Origin: DASQDN01 sp963833675
GTDB taxonomy: Bacteria; Acidobacteriota; Terriglobia; Bryobacterales; Bryobacteraceae
Direction of reading: 5' to 3'
Assembly: GCA_963833675.1 (NCBI GenBank)
Contig: CAWHYW010000036.1
Coordinates: forward strand, 17,761 to 81,760
DNA: 64,000 bases
Position numbers and translations under genes: made by a program. The notes beneath the pieces were generated by a model that saw only the letters and a program-made list of their open reading frames with translations, was not told where the DNA came from and ran no database searches. Shown here one piece after another: positions 34,701 through 43,627 of the stretch; positions within the stretch are counted from its first letter, which is position 1, and every line of letters begins with the position of its first letter.

Positions 34701-34777
34701 CGTAAGGAACGAGGCATAAGGAAGTCACAAGCGGCGCATAAGAATTCCATAAGGACCGCGTAAGAAGTTTATAAAAG
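34701..34777. promoter_or_regulatory. phased direct repeats between the divergent kdp units, candidate KdpE operator
   Basis: Copies of CRTAAGRA start at 34701, 34715, 34737, 34748 and 34759, with a weaker TATAAAAG at 34770. Spacings are 14, 22, 11, 11 and 11 bases, so most copies lie on the same helix face. OmpR/PhoB-type regulators such as KdpE bind direct repeats of 11-base period. The array sits between the reverse kdp operon and the forward kinase/regulator operon and could control both. Confidence 0.55.
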
Positions 34778-34815
34778 TCATACTCGAGAGACCCGCGGGT
34801 CGCTAGAATGCGGGT

Positions 34816-36267
34816 GTGAGCGATCGCCGTTCTCTTATGCGTGCCACCTCGCGGCTTGTCATTACGATCGTTCTACTGATCGTGGTGACTGGCGTATGCC
34901 GCAATCTGCCGGTGAACCCGACCACGGTCGGATTCGCCTATTTGATCGTTGTTCTGAGCATTGCCTCTACATGGGGGCTGCGAGAAGCCGTAGCAGCATC
35001 CGTTGGCGGGATGCTTCTGTTTAATTTCTTCTTCCTGCCGCCGACTGGAACTCTCACGATCGGAGACATCGAGAATTGGGTGGCTCTGTTCTCGTTTCTG
35101 GCGACGGCGATCGTCGCTAGCCAGCTCTCGGCTCGAGCTCACCGGCAGGCCGTCGCAGCACTACAGAAGCAGCATGAGCTCGAGCGGCTGTACGCGCTTG
35201 GCACAAGTATATTGCTAGACCGCGGCGAGGGGCCTTTACCCCGGCGGCTTGCTCAAGCCGTGGCCCGGTCGTTCTCATTAGCCGGTGTAGTTCTATACGA
35301 TGTCGCAACCGGGCGTGAGTACATAGGCGGGCCGGAAGACCTGCGCGTTCCTCCACAGATCCTCACTGCAGCACTGTCGGGAGACATCGGATCCCGAACG
35401 GATGCGCTTGACACCCGGTTCTCGGTAATCCGGCTTGGTGGCAAGCCGGCTGGCGTTCTAGGTTTGAAGGGAGAGATCAGCGACACGACCGTAGACGCCA
35501 TCTCAAATCTGATCGCCATCGGGCTCGAACGAGTGCGCACCCAGGAGGCGGAGAATCGAGCGCAGTCCGCACGCCAAAGCGAGGAGCTGAAATCTACCCT
35601 GCTCGACGCGATCGCACATGAGTTCAAAACGCCCCTGACGGCCATCAAGGCAGCTATCACGTCGGTCATTGGAGATCAGGGGATCCCGGAGACGCAACGG
35701 GAGTTGTTGAACATTGTGGATGAAGAAGCCGATCGCCTGAACGGGCTCGTTACTGACGCGATTGAAACGTCTCGAATTGAGGGAGGCAATTTCAAGCTGA
35801 ACCTGACGGAAGTGCAGCCGGGCGAGATCATCTCTTCCGTTATTCGTCAGATGGGAACCCGACTGCAGGACCGAAGGATCGATGTGTCCGCAATTCCCGA
35901 CGGCACTCCGGTTATCGTTGACCGTGAATTGTTGCAACTCGCACTTCGCCAGTTGTTCGACAATGCGGTCAAGTACTCGCCCGGTTTGGAAGGCATCCGT
36001 GTCGGTGTCGAGCGACGGGATGGCTCGGTGGTTTTTTGGGTTGCAGACGAGGGTCCGGGTGTGCCCCCCGCCGATCGGGACCGAGTGTTCAACCGGTTCT
36101 ACCGCGGTTGTTCACAAAAGCACGGCGTGCCGGGTTCCGGGCTTGGATTGGCGGTCGTAAGGCAGATCGCTCGTGCGCACGGCGGCGATGCGATTCTTGG
36201 GGATACACAACAACGCGGTGCTCGATTCGAAGTTATCGTTCCCGCGCTGAGGGACGGCAATACATGA
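34816..36267 (+). CDS. KdpD C-terminal-type sensor histidine kinase (DUF4118 + HisKA + HATPase)
   Basis: A 483-residue membrane kinase corresponding to the C-terminal half of KdpD. Four membrane helices (residues about 13-105, DUF4118 type, with FNFFFLPPTGTLTIGD) lead to a GAF-like segment (about 115-245). The dimerisation box carries His268 (AHEFKTPLT), and the ATP-binding domain follows (DNAVKYSP, DEGPGVPP, GSGLGLAVV). Lacking its own N-terminal sensory module, it probably works with the stand-alone modules at 27312-29514. It starts at GTG 34816, an unusual start that may limit its level. It overlaps kdpE by ATGA. Confidence 0.88.
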   Translation: MSDRRSLMRATSRLVITIVLLIVVTGVCRNLPVNPTTVGFAYLIVVLSIASTWGLREAVAASVGGMLLFNFFFLPPTGTLTIGDIENWVALFSFLATAIVASQLSARAHRQAVAALQKQHELERLYALGTSILLDRGEGPLPRRLAQAVARSFSLAGVVLYDVATGREYIGGPEDLRVPPQILTAALSGDIGSRTDALDTRFSVIRLGGKPAGVLGLKGEISDTTVDAISNLIAIGLERVRTQEAENRAQSARQSEELKSTLLDAIAHEFKTPLTAIKAAITSVIGDQGIPETQRELLNIVDEEADRLNGLVTDAIETSRIEGGNFKLNLTEVQPGEIISSVIRQMGTRLQDRRIDVSAIPDGTPVIVDRELLQLALRQLFDNAVKYSPGLEGIRVGVERRDGSVVFWVADEGPGVPPADRDRVFNRFYRGCSQKHGVPGSGLGLAVVRQIARAHGGDAILGDTQQRGARFEVIVPALRDGNT

Positions 36268-36956
36268 CAGGCGCAAGAATCCTTGTCGTTGACGATGAGC
36301 CGCAGATCCGGCGGGTGCTCAAGAGTGCTTTAGCTGCTCAGGGCTACGAAACATTCGATGTGCGGAGTGGTGAGGACGCACTTGAAGCGATTCGTGAACG
36401 GCGCTTCGATCTGGTACTTCTGGATGTGAACATGCCCGGAATGGGCGGCCTCGAAGCTTGCCGGCAAATCAGACCCACTTCGGATGTCGCGATCATCATG
36501 CTGACGGTCCGGGATGCCGAACAGGATAAAGTGGCGGCGCTCGATGCGGGCGCGGACGATTACGTAACCAAGCCGTTTAGCACGCCGGAACTGCTGGCGC
36601 GCATCAGAGCTGCTCTGCGACGTCTACCCATGGCCACCACGACCAGCACAGTCCTTGATCTCGGTGATATTAAGGTCCATCCGTCCGACCGGCGGGTTAC
36701 AGTTCGTGGCCAGGCGGTTCGGTTAACGCCCAAGGAATTCGACGTGCTGTTTTATTTGGCGAGCTATCCAAACGTGACGGTCGCCCATACAAAGCTGTTG
36801 CAGGCGGTGTGGGGACCGGATTACGGAGATCAGGTCGAGTACCTTCGCACATTCGTGAATCAGTTACGCAAGAAGATCGAAGCCGATCCGGCACACCCTG
36901 TGTATCTCGTTACCGAGCCTTGGATCGGATATCGGCTAGAGACCCAGGTGAGCTGA
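36264..36956 (+). CDS. kdpE: OmpR/PhoB-type response regulator KdpE
   Basis: A 230-residue regulator. The receiver domain has the acidic pocket D10-D11, phospho-acceptor D54 (LVLLDVNMPG) and the K of TKPFSTPELLARI. The winged-helix DNA-binding domain (LTPKEFDVLFYLASYP to WIGYRL) follows. The ATGA overlap with the kinase gene shows coupling. Expected to bind upstream of kdpFABC, plausibly at the phased repeats at 34701-34777. Confidence 0.92.
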   Translation: MTGARILVVDDEPQIRRVLKSALAAQGYETFDVRSGEDALEAIRERRFDLVLLDVNMPGMGGLEACRQIRPTSDVAIIMLTVRDAEQDKVAALDAGADDYVTKPFSTPELLARIRAALRRLPMATTTSTVLDLGDIKVHPSDRRVTVRGQAVRLTPKEFDVLFYLASYPNVTVAHTKLLQAVWGPDYGDQVEYLRTFVNQLRKKIEADPAHPVYLVTEPWIGYRLETQVS

Positions 36957-37287
36957 CGTATTCAGACGTCCCGTTCCGTGTTAATCGCTCGCTTTGCAGC
37001 CTCATCAGCCGCCTGCCCACAACGAAGCGCTCAGCTGTTTTCGCCTCTCCGTACCGCCGCTGTGAGCGCCGCTTCGGCTCTCGCCTTCCATGAAACCCGG
37101 CTGCGTCGAAAGCTGCCGCCGCGTCCTATAAGCTTGCGACGGATAACATCTTCACGAGGTAGAGGCCAGTCAAAGGACCAACTGCGCAACATAAACGGCT
37201 GCATTTCGTCGATTGCGACAATGCGGCCGCGATCTGGACGTATATCTCGAAGCATTCATGGGTTTGACGCTTCAGTATGTGACAGCT
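36957..37287. other. intergenic region, nothing recognised
   Basis: It lies between the convergent kdpE and enolase genes. A reverse frame at 37031-37255 is open but has no motif or ribosome site. No terminator hairpin is obvious. Confidence 0.35.
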
Positions 37288-38616
37288 TCATGGTCTGACG
37301 ACGGAGCCGTCGAGCGCGCGGTCGGTACCGTACGGATGTCCGCGCTCCGAATTGGCGATCGGGTACTTTGCGGCGAGGTCCTCATTGACGTCGAGTCCCA
37401 GGCCGGGCTTGTCGGAACCGTACAGGTAGCCTCGACGGATCTCGCCCATGCCCGGCAACATCTCATGGACGCTCGCCCCGAAGTGGTTTTCTTCCTGAAT
37501 GCCGAAGGCGGGAGTGGAGATGTCGAGATGGTAGGCGGCCATCTGGTTTACGGGATCATTTTCTCCACCTTCCTGAAAGGCCGTTCGGACGCCGTGAAGC
37601 TCGCACATGGCGACGATCTTTCGCATGGGTGTGATGCCTCCCATGGCCGCGATACGGCAGCGAGTGAAGTCGATAAGGCGGTCCCTGACGAGCGGCAGTG
37701 TTTCGTAGGGATGCGAGAATACTTCCCCTACCGCTTGCGGAGTTGAACTGATCTGGCGAATTTGCCGGTACCACTCGATCTGCTCCGGCGGCAGAACGTC
37801 TTCGATGAAAAACATGTGATACGGCTGCATGCGGCGACTGAACTCGACGGCGTTGATGCCGCTGAGGTGGGAGTGAACGTCGTGAAGGAGTTTAGGGCCG
37901 CTGCCGACCTTCGATCGGACGTATTCGAAAAGTGACGGAACGGTTGAGACGTAGAGGTCTTCGTCAAAGGCAGGGCCGTCGTACCCTCCGGAAGGTCGTT
38001 CGCCCTGACCTTTCGGGAAGAAGCCTCCGCCTCCATATCCACCGGGGCCGAACTGTACCCGGACATGGCGATATCCGGACTCGATGGACTGAAGCACGGA
38101 TTCGACCGCGGCTTCCTTCGTGTCTCCGCCTTTGTGGTCGTAGCAGGCTACGGCGTCTCGTGTTTTCCCGCCGAGGAGTTCGTAGACAGGCATGCCGGCC
38201 CGTTTGCCTTTGATGTCCCAGAGCGCCATGTCCATTGCTGCAAGAACATTGTTATTGATGGGACCGTTACGCCAGTAAGTTCGATACTGAGCGCTGGCCC
38301 AGAGGTCTTCGATGCGCGACGGGTCCTTGCCGATGAGCCACGGGATGAGGCTCTTTTCGAGGGCAGTGATGACGGCCTCGGTCTGAAATGCGTTGTTGGC
38401 CGTACCAATGCCGTACAGGCCAGGCTCGCTGGTGATCAGCTTGAGGAAAACCCAGCGGTAGCTAGCACCCCCGCTGGTCTTGATGACCTTCGCGTCCGTA
38501 ATGGTGAGAGGCGGAAGGCCGTTGGTTCGCTTTTCGTATTGGGCGTGAGCGTGAGCCGGAATAAGGGAAGCGGCTGCGGTGGCGAGAAAGCCTCGCCGGG
38601 TTGGCTTGACTGACAT
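37288..38616 (-). CDS. enolase-superfamily sugar-acid dehydratase, ManD/RspA-like, Tat-exported
   Basis: A 442-residue protein with a clear Tat signal (TRRGFLATAAASLIPAHAHA) and the enolase-superfamily two-domain build. Metal ligands appear as Asp in LLHDVHSHL, Glu in FFIEDVLPPE and Glu in AVGEVFSHP. The D-x-H pattern marks the mannonate dehydratase (ManD/RspA) subgroup. Near the C-terminus, where ManD proteins carry a W-H-G motif, this one reads AFQEGGENDP, so a catalytic-site His is missing. It probably dehydrates a sugar acid or has a changed function. Tat export is odd for this family, which is normally cytoplasmic. The start at 38616 lacks a good ribosome site. Confidence 0.82.
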   Translation of the reverse strand: MSVKPTRRGFLATAAASLIPAHAHAQYEKRTNGLPPLTITDAKVIKTSGGASYRWVFLKLITSEPGLYGIGTANNAFQTEAVITALEKSLIPWLIGKDPSRIEDLWASAQYRTYWRNGPINNNVLAAMDMALWDIKGKRAGMPVYELLGGKTRDAVACYDHKGGDTKEAAVESVLQSIESGYRHVRVQFGPGGYGGGGFFPKGQGERPSGGYDGPAFDEDLYVSTVPSLFEYVRSKVGSGPKLLHDVHSHLSGINAVEFSRRMQPYHMFFIEDVLPPEQIEWYRQIRQISSTPQAVGEVFSHPYETLPLVRDRLIDFTRCRIAAMGGITPMRKIVAMCELHGVRTAFQEGGENDPVNQMAAYHLDISTPAFGIQEENHFGASVHEMLPGMGEIRRGYLYGSDKPGLGLDVNEDLAAKYPIANSERGHPYGTDRALDGSVVRP

Positions 38617-38749
38617 GGGCTTAGGCCCATGTTGTATCAGATTCGGGTAGTAGGTCTCCAGCGGGGCAGTGGCCTGGAATGCGGGCCGCCTTCGCACTGC
38701 CATCAATCACGCCCTGTCGTATTATTTGGACTGCCCCGCCGTGCGCTTT

Positions 38750-38949
38750 CTATGCGGCCCGGCTATGCGGAAGACCTCAACAATATAGCTGCCGGGCATC
38801 AGGCCCTTCACGAATGGGACGAGGCAATCGCGGCTGCAAGGGACGCCATCCGGCTGCGACCCGATTTCAGCTTGCCCGGAACAATCGAGCTTGGTCCCGG
38901 CAGCAGCGGCTCGTGAACGTAACCAGCCGGTACGTGATCGGAACATGCG
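38750..38949 (+). pseudogene. tetratricopeptide-repeat relic
   Basis: About 60 codons read as two TPR units: RPGYAEDLNNIAAGHQAL and HEWDEAIAAARDAIRLRPDF, then after a shift ARNNRAWSRQQRLVN. No start, no membrane anchor and no full gene remain. It is a relic of a larger TPR protein and fills the gap between the enolase and sialidase genes on the other strand. Confidence 0.5.
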
Positions 38950-38962
38950 CCGAGCTCTCGTG

Positions 38963-40135
38963 TTACTCCTTCCGCGAAATCCAATCCGGCTGAAATCGCA
39001 CGTGTTTGATGGATTTTTGTTCCTTCCCGTTGTCGCCCGGGGCAAACGAGCTGTACGTTACGTGCACAGACCCGTCTCGAGCTTGAACAACCGACGGATA
39101 GTGATAGCGATGTTTCTCCATCCGTTCGAGATGGCGAGTCCACTTCCACGTCGCTCCTTCATCGTCGGACATCGAGACCGCGAGCGAATACCTGCCGGAC
39201 TCGAGATCGTTGTAGACAATGATCCAGCGCCCGTCTCTCAGTGCGATCGCTTCGATGCTAGCTCCCGGATTCGGTAACTCTGTATCTTCCGCCGGTGTCC
39301 ATGTCATTCCGTCGTCTTTGGATATGCTGCGATGGATTCGCTTCGGAGGCGGTCCATTGTCACGCATGTAGGCGACCAATGTTCCGTCTTTCTTGCGTAC
39401 CAGAGAAGGCTGAATGTTGCCGTACCCGACGATGGGCTCGCTCGCGAACCACGTCTGACCTCCATCGTCGCTAATACCGACTAGAGAGAACGAAAATCCG
39501 TCGGAGTACAGAGGTAGCAGGATTCGGCCGCTCGGCAATTCGAGCGGATGGGTCCGGCTAAACCAGCCGAGACGCGACGTCAACTTATCGGACGCCATGG
39601 CGACAAGGCGCTGTGCTTCCCGGCCATAGGGCGTCGACCGCAGATCACGTTTGAAGACTTCCTGCGTACGCTGAACGATATTTTTCGGGATCAGAATAAT
39701 GTTGTCCGCCGCACTCCAGCGCGGGGCGCCGGGGCCGCTGTAATCCGTGGACATCTTATATTTCATCAGCGCGGTTTCCCACTCGTTCGCGAGGATCACT
39801 GGCCAGAAGAGCCACAGGCGCTGCTTCGAATCTAGGAAGAGTGTCGCGTTCGTGTCAGGGAAACCAGGCGTGTCGGCAAGCTCGAATGGCGAACTCCACT
39901 CGCGAGACTTCTTCGATCTGCGAGCTCCCAGGATTTTCACATCATCGGCTGTGCGTTCCCCAGAGCCGTGGAACCAGCAGACAAACAGATCGCCATCCGG
40001 CAGCTCTACAATCGAGGACGAATGGTTATGCCAGCTCTCGGGCGGGAATATTAACTCTCCCTCGAGGCCCGGTTGGGTTTGACCGAGAGCAGGCATAGCG
40101 GCAGCGAATGAGAGAAGCGTGCGTCGCGTGATCAT
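38963..40135 (-). CDS. BNR-repeat sialidase-like secreted protein (1)
   Basis: A 390-residue exported protein. The N-terminus (ITRRTLLSFAAAMPALGQ) is a Tat-like or Sec signal. Asp-box repeats of the six-bladed sialidase propeller are visible: ISDDGGQTWFA, ISKDDGMTWTP and MSDDEGATWKW. Sialidases release terminal sialic acid from glycans, but many family members act on other substrates. The catalytic Tyr/Glu pair and the arginine triad were not traced. It is 28 bases downstream of a second sialidase-like gene, so they are probably co-transcribed. The start at 40135 is preferred because the signal begins there. Confidence 0.82.
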   Translation of the reverse strand: MITRRTLLSFAAAMPALGQTQPGLEGELIFPPESWHNHSSSIVELPDGDLFVCWFHGSGERTADDVKILGARRSKKSREWSSPFELADTPGFPDTNATLFLDSKQRLWLFWPVILANEWETALMKYKMSTDYSGPGAPRWSAADNIILIPKNIVQRTQEVFKRDLRSTPYGREAQRLVAMASDKLTSRLGWFSRTHPLELPSGRILLPLYSDGFSFSLVGISDDGGQTWFASEPIVGYGNIQPSLVRKKDGTLVAYMRDNGPPPKRIHRSISKDDGMTWTPAEDTELPNPGASIEAIALRDGRWIIVYNDLESGRYSLAVSMSDDEGATWKWTRHLERMEKHRYHYPSVVQARDGSVHVTYSSFAPGDNGKEQKSIKHVRFQPDWISRKE

Positions 40136-40163
40136 CGTATTACCAGGTGAGCCCCAAGATACT

Positions 40164-41216
40164 CTACTTTCCTGACTGGACCCATTCCTCGTCGAAGACG
40201 GCGTGGTGGATGACAGTCCTGCTATCGGATGTGTATACAAGGTGGATCTTGCCGTCCGCTGTTTGTACCGCCGACGGATACGCATAAGACTGCTTGGGTT
40301 CGGCGGCAATGTTGCGCTGGACTGACCAAGTCCTGTCATTATCTTTGGAGAGAGCTGCGACTAACGGCGTGCGGGAACTCATGCTGTCATTAAAGATGAG
40401 CACCAGGTTTCCGCTCTTCAGTTTCAGGAACTCGATTGCGGAGTTCGGGTTTCGGAATTTTGAATCGACCCCTTGGCTCCATGTCTTGCCGCCGTCATGC
40501 GATTCGGAGCGCACGGTCCAGCCGTCGGAGACCTTTCCGTAACCGCCGCCTCGACGACAGTAAGCGATCAGGTAGTCTTTCGCTACCTGCACTACACCGG
40601 GCTGAATGTTGCCTTTTTTTGAGCGGATGATGCCGCGCTCTTCCCACTGCTTCGTTTTCGAATTCAAGACGAGAAAACGCGACGTGCTGTCGGGACCAAC
40701 ATTTTCCGTATCCTGTCCGGTCTCGAGGTAAACAGGTAGCATGTATGCGCCGGTCTCAAGCACAATTGGTTTGTTCCGCACCATCATGCCTTGTTTGTCT
40801 GAGACCACGAAGCTGTCTGACCAGGTCTCCCCGTTATCACGTGAGATTTTGCCCTGAATTCGCGAGGTCGACCAGGTGTCGCCATATCGTACGACATAAA
40901 ACAACCAGACAACACCATCGGGAGCCTGCCATACTACGCCATTGCCTACCGAGCGAAAGGGGTCATGCGCGAGAAGCTTCGGCCGCGACCATTGTGTTTC
41001 GCCTTTTTTCAAACGTGCGCCGAATACACCGGTGTTCACCGCGTACTCGCCTGCGCCGCCGTAATACACGAGATAAAGATCGCCGTTGTGGAAACCGGTG
41101 ATGCAGGCCGGGTGCTTGTAGCGCCCGGTGGGAACTTCTGGTCCGAAGACACGTTCAAACCGCAGTTCGCCTGCGAACAATGCGATGCCAAGGAAATAGA
41201 GAGGAGCCGCTTTCAT
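40164..41216 (-). CDS. BNR-repeat sialidase-like secreted protein (2)
   Basis: A 350-residue exported propeller protein with a short signal peptide (KAAPLYFLGIALFAGE). Asp-boxes include ISRDNGETWSD, SHDGGKTWSQG and SKDNDRTWSV. FNDSMSSRTPLVAALS and YAYPSAVQTADGKIHLVYT match the pattern of the adjoining paralogue, so the two arose by duplication or belong to one subfamily. It is probably a glycan hydrolase at the cell surface or periplasm; specificity is unknown. It lies 27 bases after the glycoside hydrolase gene. Confidence 0.82.
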   Translation of the reverse strand: MKAAPLYFLGIALFAGELRFERVFGPEVPTGRYKHPACITGFHNGDLYLVYYGGAGEYAVNTGVFGARLKKGETQWSRPKLLAHDPFRSVGNGVVWQAPDGVVWLFYVVRYGDTWSTSRIQGKISRDNGETWSDSFVVSDKQGMMVRNKPIVLETGAYMLPVYLETGQDTENVGPDSTSRFLVLNSKTKQWEERGIIRSKKGNIQPGVVQVAKDYLIAYCRRGGGYGKVSDGWTVRSESHDGGKTWSQGVDSKFRNPNSAIEFLKLKSGNLVLIFNDSMSSRTPLVAALSKDNDRTWSVQRNIAAEPKQSYAYPSAVQTADGKIHLVYTSDSRTVIHHAVFDEEWVQSGK

Positions 41217-41243
41217 TGTAAGAACCTTCCGCGCACACTGAGG

Positions 41244-43559
41244 CTATTTGCGAATCAACCAAACTTCTGCGACCTGCACACCTCGTCCGTTGCCGCCCAT
41301 GCCGGCCGGCTTCGTCCATGTCAGTTTCAGATCGCCATCCCTGGTCGCTTCTATGGGTATGTCGAATTCAACTGGTTGAAGATCCGTCGGCTTCGGCTTC
41401 ATTGCATGAATTACATACCTGTCGTTCGCCGCGAGCCGTACGGGAACAGGCGTATTGTCGCCGCTATAGATAATTCGTACACGATACTGCGCAGTCCTGT
41501 CGAGACCGTGGTATTGCATCTCCATCGGCTGATCGTTGAGAGTTTGCGCTTCTGTCCAGGTCGACATGCGCAGGGGCGTGAAAGGAGGCCGAGCCGTGAA
41601 GCTTGTCATCGCTCCACGCAGGAATGCAGGGTCTTTATCGAAGCTGACGTTTCGTACCAGGTGCGGTTGATTCATCGGATCGCCCAAGTCATCATAGAAG
41701 CCACCCGCTCCGGGATTGGTCCAATTGAGGATAGCGTCGATCGCCTTCAGACGGTCGGGTTCATTCCCCATCGCGCGGATCTCGGAAAATTTCGCGCGCA
41801 GCCACGGACCGTTATTTAGAGGATGATCGATTAAGTCGAGGTTGGCTCCGCGGCCGACGGCGATTGCCTGATATCGCGGAACACTCAGTTGCATGCGAAT
41901 GCTCTGGAATAGCGCTTCAGCGAGTTCAAACGTTCGAGCGCGCAAGTCGGCGGCGATCGGTTCCGGCTGAAGCGCTGCTTCCGCGGCGCCAATCGCTTCA
42001 AGATCGCCTCGGCGTTTCGCGTCGCGAAGAATGGTCAGGGCGCGCTCTTCCTGCGCGGATTCCGCTAGCAGACGCGATCGGATGTAAGCGTCGTAGTTGG
42101 CTCGATATTGCGCTTGCTGGAAACGCCAATTGAGCTTCTGCGCCGGTGTCGCTTTCGCTTCCATCTCGCGGAATTGCGCAAGCGTCGACTCTACACCTGT
42201 GTTCGCTTTGAGAGGCCCGCGCCAATTACCCTCCAGCGCGAGCAGCCCCTGCGCAAAAGATTCCGTGAGACTGCCACCGATGAAGTAGCGTGAATAATCT
42301 CTCAAGATGTCGATCACGTCCACATCGGGATTCCAGCCAAGCCCGCTCCAAACAATCTTGTTGACGTCGTCGTTGCAGCCTTCCGAGTAGGTCAGGAACC
42401 CGATCTGTTGTATTGGTTGCAGCGTCCGGAAGATCTGAGCCTCATCCAAAGGACGCGGATTTATCGGTTCGCGCTGAAGAGTAAGCGCGTAGGCAACGTC
42501 CCAGTCAGGCACGGGATACTGTGAACGGAGGCTGTGCGTGATATCGGGATAAAAACGAATGCCGTAGCGCTTCGGTAAACGCTCCCGAACTTCCTGAACG
42601 GACATTCGCTGCTGCGGACCGAAGACGACTCCATTCAACCACGCAGGCTCATTCTTAAGAATGGCAAAGAACTCCTCCATCCATTCGCCGCTGAAGCTTT
42701 GAGGCGAGACCCACATCTGGGCTTTGGGATGATACTTCCGCAAAACCGCGGCCTGCTTCTCCAGTAGTGCCATCAGGTATTTCGGCTGTGTGTGGCCTGG
42801 GTCGCCGCCCGGGACAAAAATGGCATCAATGCGCGGAACCTTGCGATAGACCTGTTCCCATTCGTTCAACGCAAATTCGACTGTCTTGGGATCTGCATAG
42901 TCTTTGTCCATCGCCGGATACCAGACCCAGACGTCCAGCCCGTAACTGTCCGCGATACGAGACATTTCCGTCATCATCTGCATCGGAGGCAGCGGAAAAT
43001 GTGGACTGTCGTCATCATCATCGGAGCGGGGCGGGATCAGCTCGATTGCATTTGTGCCGAAGACAGCGAGGTCGCGAATGTACTGCTCCCACATTGCCGT
43101 CGTCCACCCGTCATAGGAATTGGTCTTGGGCCGATAGCCGAGCTGATGCCCCCGCAGCGGATATTTGGGAGCTGTGGAGACGTTCAGCGGCCTCGAGAGC
43201 TCTGCTTTCTGTCGCGAAAATTCGAGCGAGCGAAGGAGATGCCCAATGCCGAACAGAACACCACGCGCGTCGTTGCCCTTAACCGTCACGCCATTTGCAT
43301 CGGTTCGAATCGAGTAGCCCTCAGCCGGACCCGAGCCGCGCTCGATTCGTACCGCCGGATTTCCGGAGCTCTCAAGCGGCAGTCTCAGACCTTCAGCCCG
43401 ATTCGCCACTTCGTCGAGAAACATGTCGACCGCTTTCTTTTCCGCACCACGGAAATCGGCCGGCGCGACTACAACCGCTTTCGAGAGGTCAAGAGCAAAC
43501 AACTGGAATGCGCTTGACGCAAGCAGCACGAGCAAGCCGCGTCTCAGATTTTTAGTCAT
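41244..43559 (-). CDS. glycoside hydrolase with alpha-glucuronidase-like N-terminal domain
   Basis: A 771-residue secreted enzyme. After a signal peptide (LLVLLASSAFQLFA), an N-terminal domain resembles the GH67/GH20 accessory domain (GYSIRTDANGVTVKGNDARG, then GVLFGIGHLLRSL). A TIM barrel follows (YPLRGHQLGYRPKTNSYDGW, FGTNAIELIPPRSDDDDDSP, VPGGDPGHTQPKYL, WLNGVVFGPQQRM). The C-terminal part is helical and beta-rich and unassigned. The family hydrolyses uronic-acid or amino-sugar linkages. DDDDD at residues about 176-180 is an unusual acidic run and may bind calcium. It leads the reverse transcription unit opposite the aldolase gene. Confidence 0.75.
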   Translation of the reverse strand: MTKNLRRGLLVLLASSAFQLFALDLSKAVVVAPADFRGAEKKAVDMFLDEVANRAEGLRLPLESSGNPAVRIERGSGPAEGYSIRTDANGVTVKGNDARGVLFGIGHLLRSLEFSRQKAELSRPLNVSTAPKYPLRGHQLGYRPKTNSYDGWTTAMWEQYIRDLAVFGTNAIELIPPRSDDDDDSPHFPLPPMQMMTEMSRIADSYGLDVWVWYPAMDKDYADPKTVEFALNEWEQVYRKVPRIDAIFVPGGDPGHTQPKYLMALLEKQAAVLRKYHPKAQMWVSPQSFSGEWMEEFFAILKNEPAWLNGVVFGPQQRMSVQEVRERLPKRYGIRFYPDITHSLRSQYPVPDWDVAYALTLQREPINPRPLDEAQIFRTLQPIQQIGFLTYSEGCNDDVNKIVWSGLGWNPDVDVIDILRDYSRYFIGGSLTESFAQGLLALEGNWRGPLKANTGVESTLAQFREMEAKATPAQKLNWRFQQAQYRANYDAYIRSRLLAESAQEERALTILRDAKRRGDLEAIGAAEAALQPEPIAADLRARTFELAEALFQSIRMQLSVPRYQAIAVGRGANLDLIDHPLNNGPWLRAKFSEIRAMGNEPDRLKAIDAILNWTNPGAGGFYDDLGDPMNQPHLVRNVSFDKDPAFLRGAMTSFTARPPFTPLRMSTWTEAQTLNDQPMEMQYHGLDRTAQYRVRIIYSGDNTPVPVRLAANDRYVIHAMKPKPTDLQPVEFDIPIEATRDGDLKLTWTKPAGMGGNGRGVQVAEVWLIRK

Positions 43560-43581
43560 GTTTCATGTTTATGGTAATCGT

Positions 43582-43610
43582 TTCAGGAATCGATTGTCCA
43601 AACGTATAAT
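43582..43610 (+). promoter_or_regulatory. candidate promoter/operator for the aldolase-MFS unit
   Basis: A perfect TATAAT (43605-43610) lies 18 bases before the start codon. The best -35 at 17-base spacing (TTCAGG, 43582) is weak, which suggests activation. An imperfect palindrome (AATCG...CGATT, 43576-43595) and ATTGTCCAAAC (43593-43603) overlap it and could bind a GntR-type regulator. Confidence 0.4.
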
Positions 43611-43627
43611 GGGGACTCGGAGCTTGC

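Noticed and set aside
34701..34777. The phased repeats as a CRISPR array
   Set aside because: Units are only 8 bases with 3-14 base gaps, far too short for repeats and spacers; no cas genes are present.
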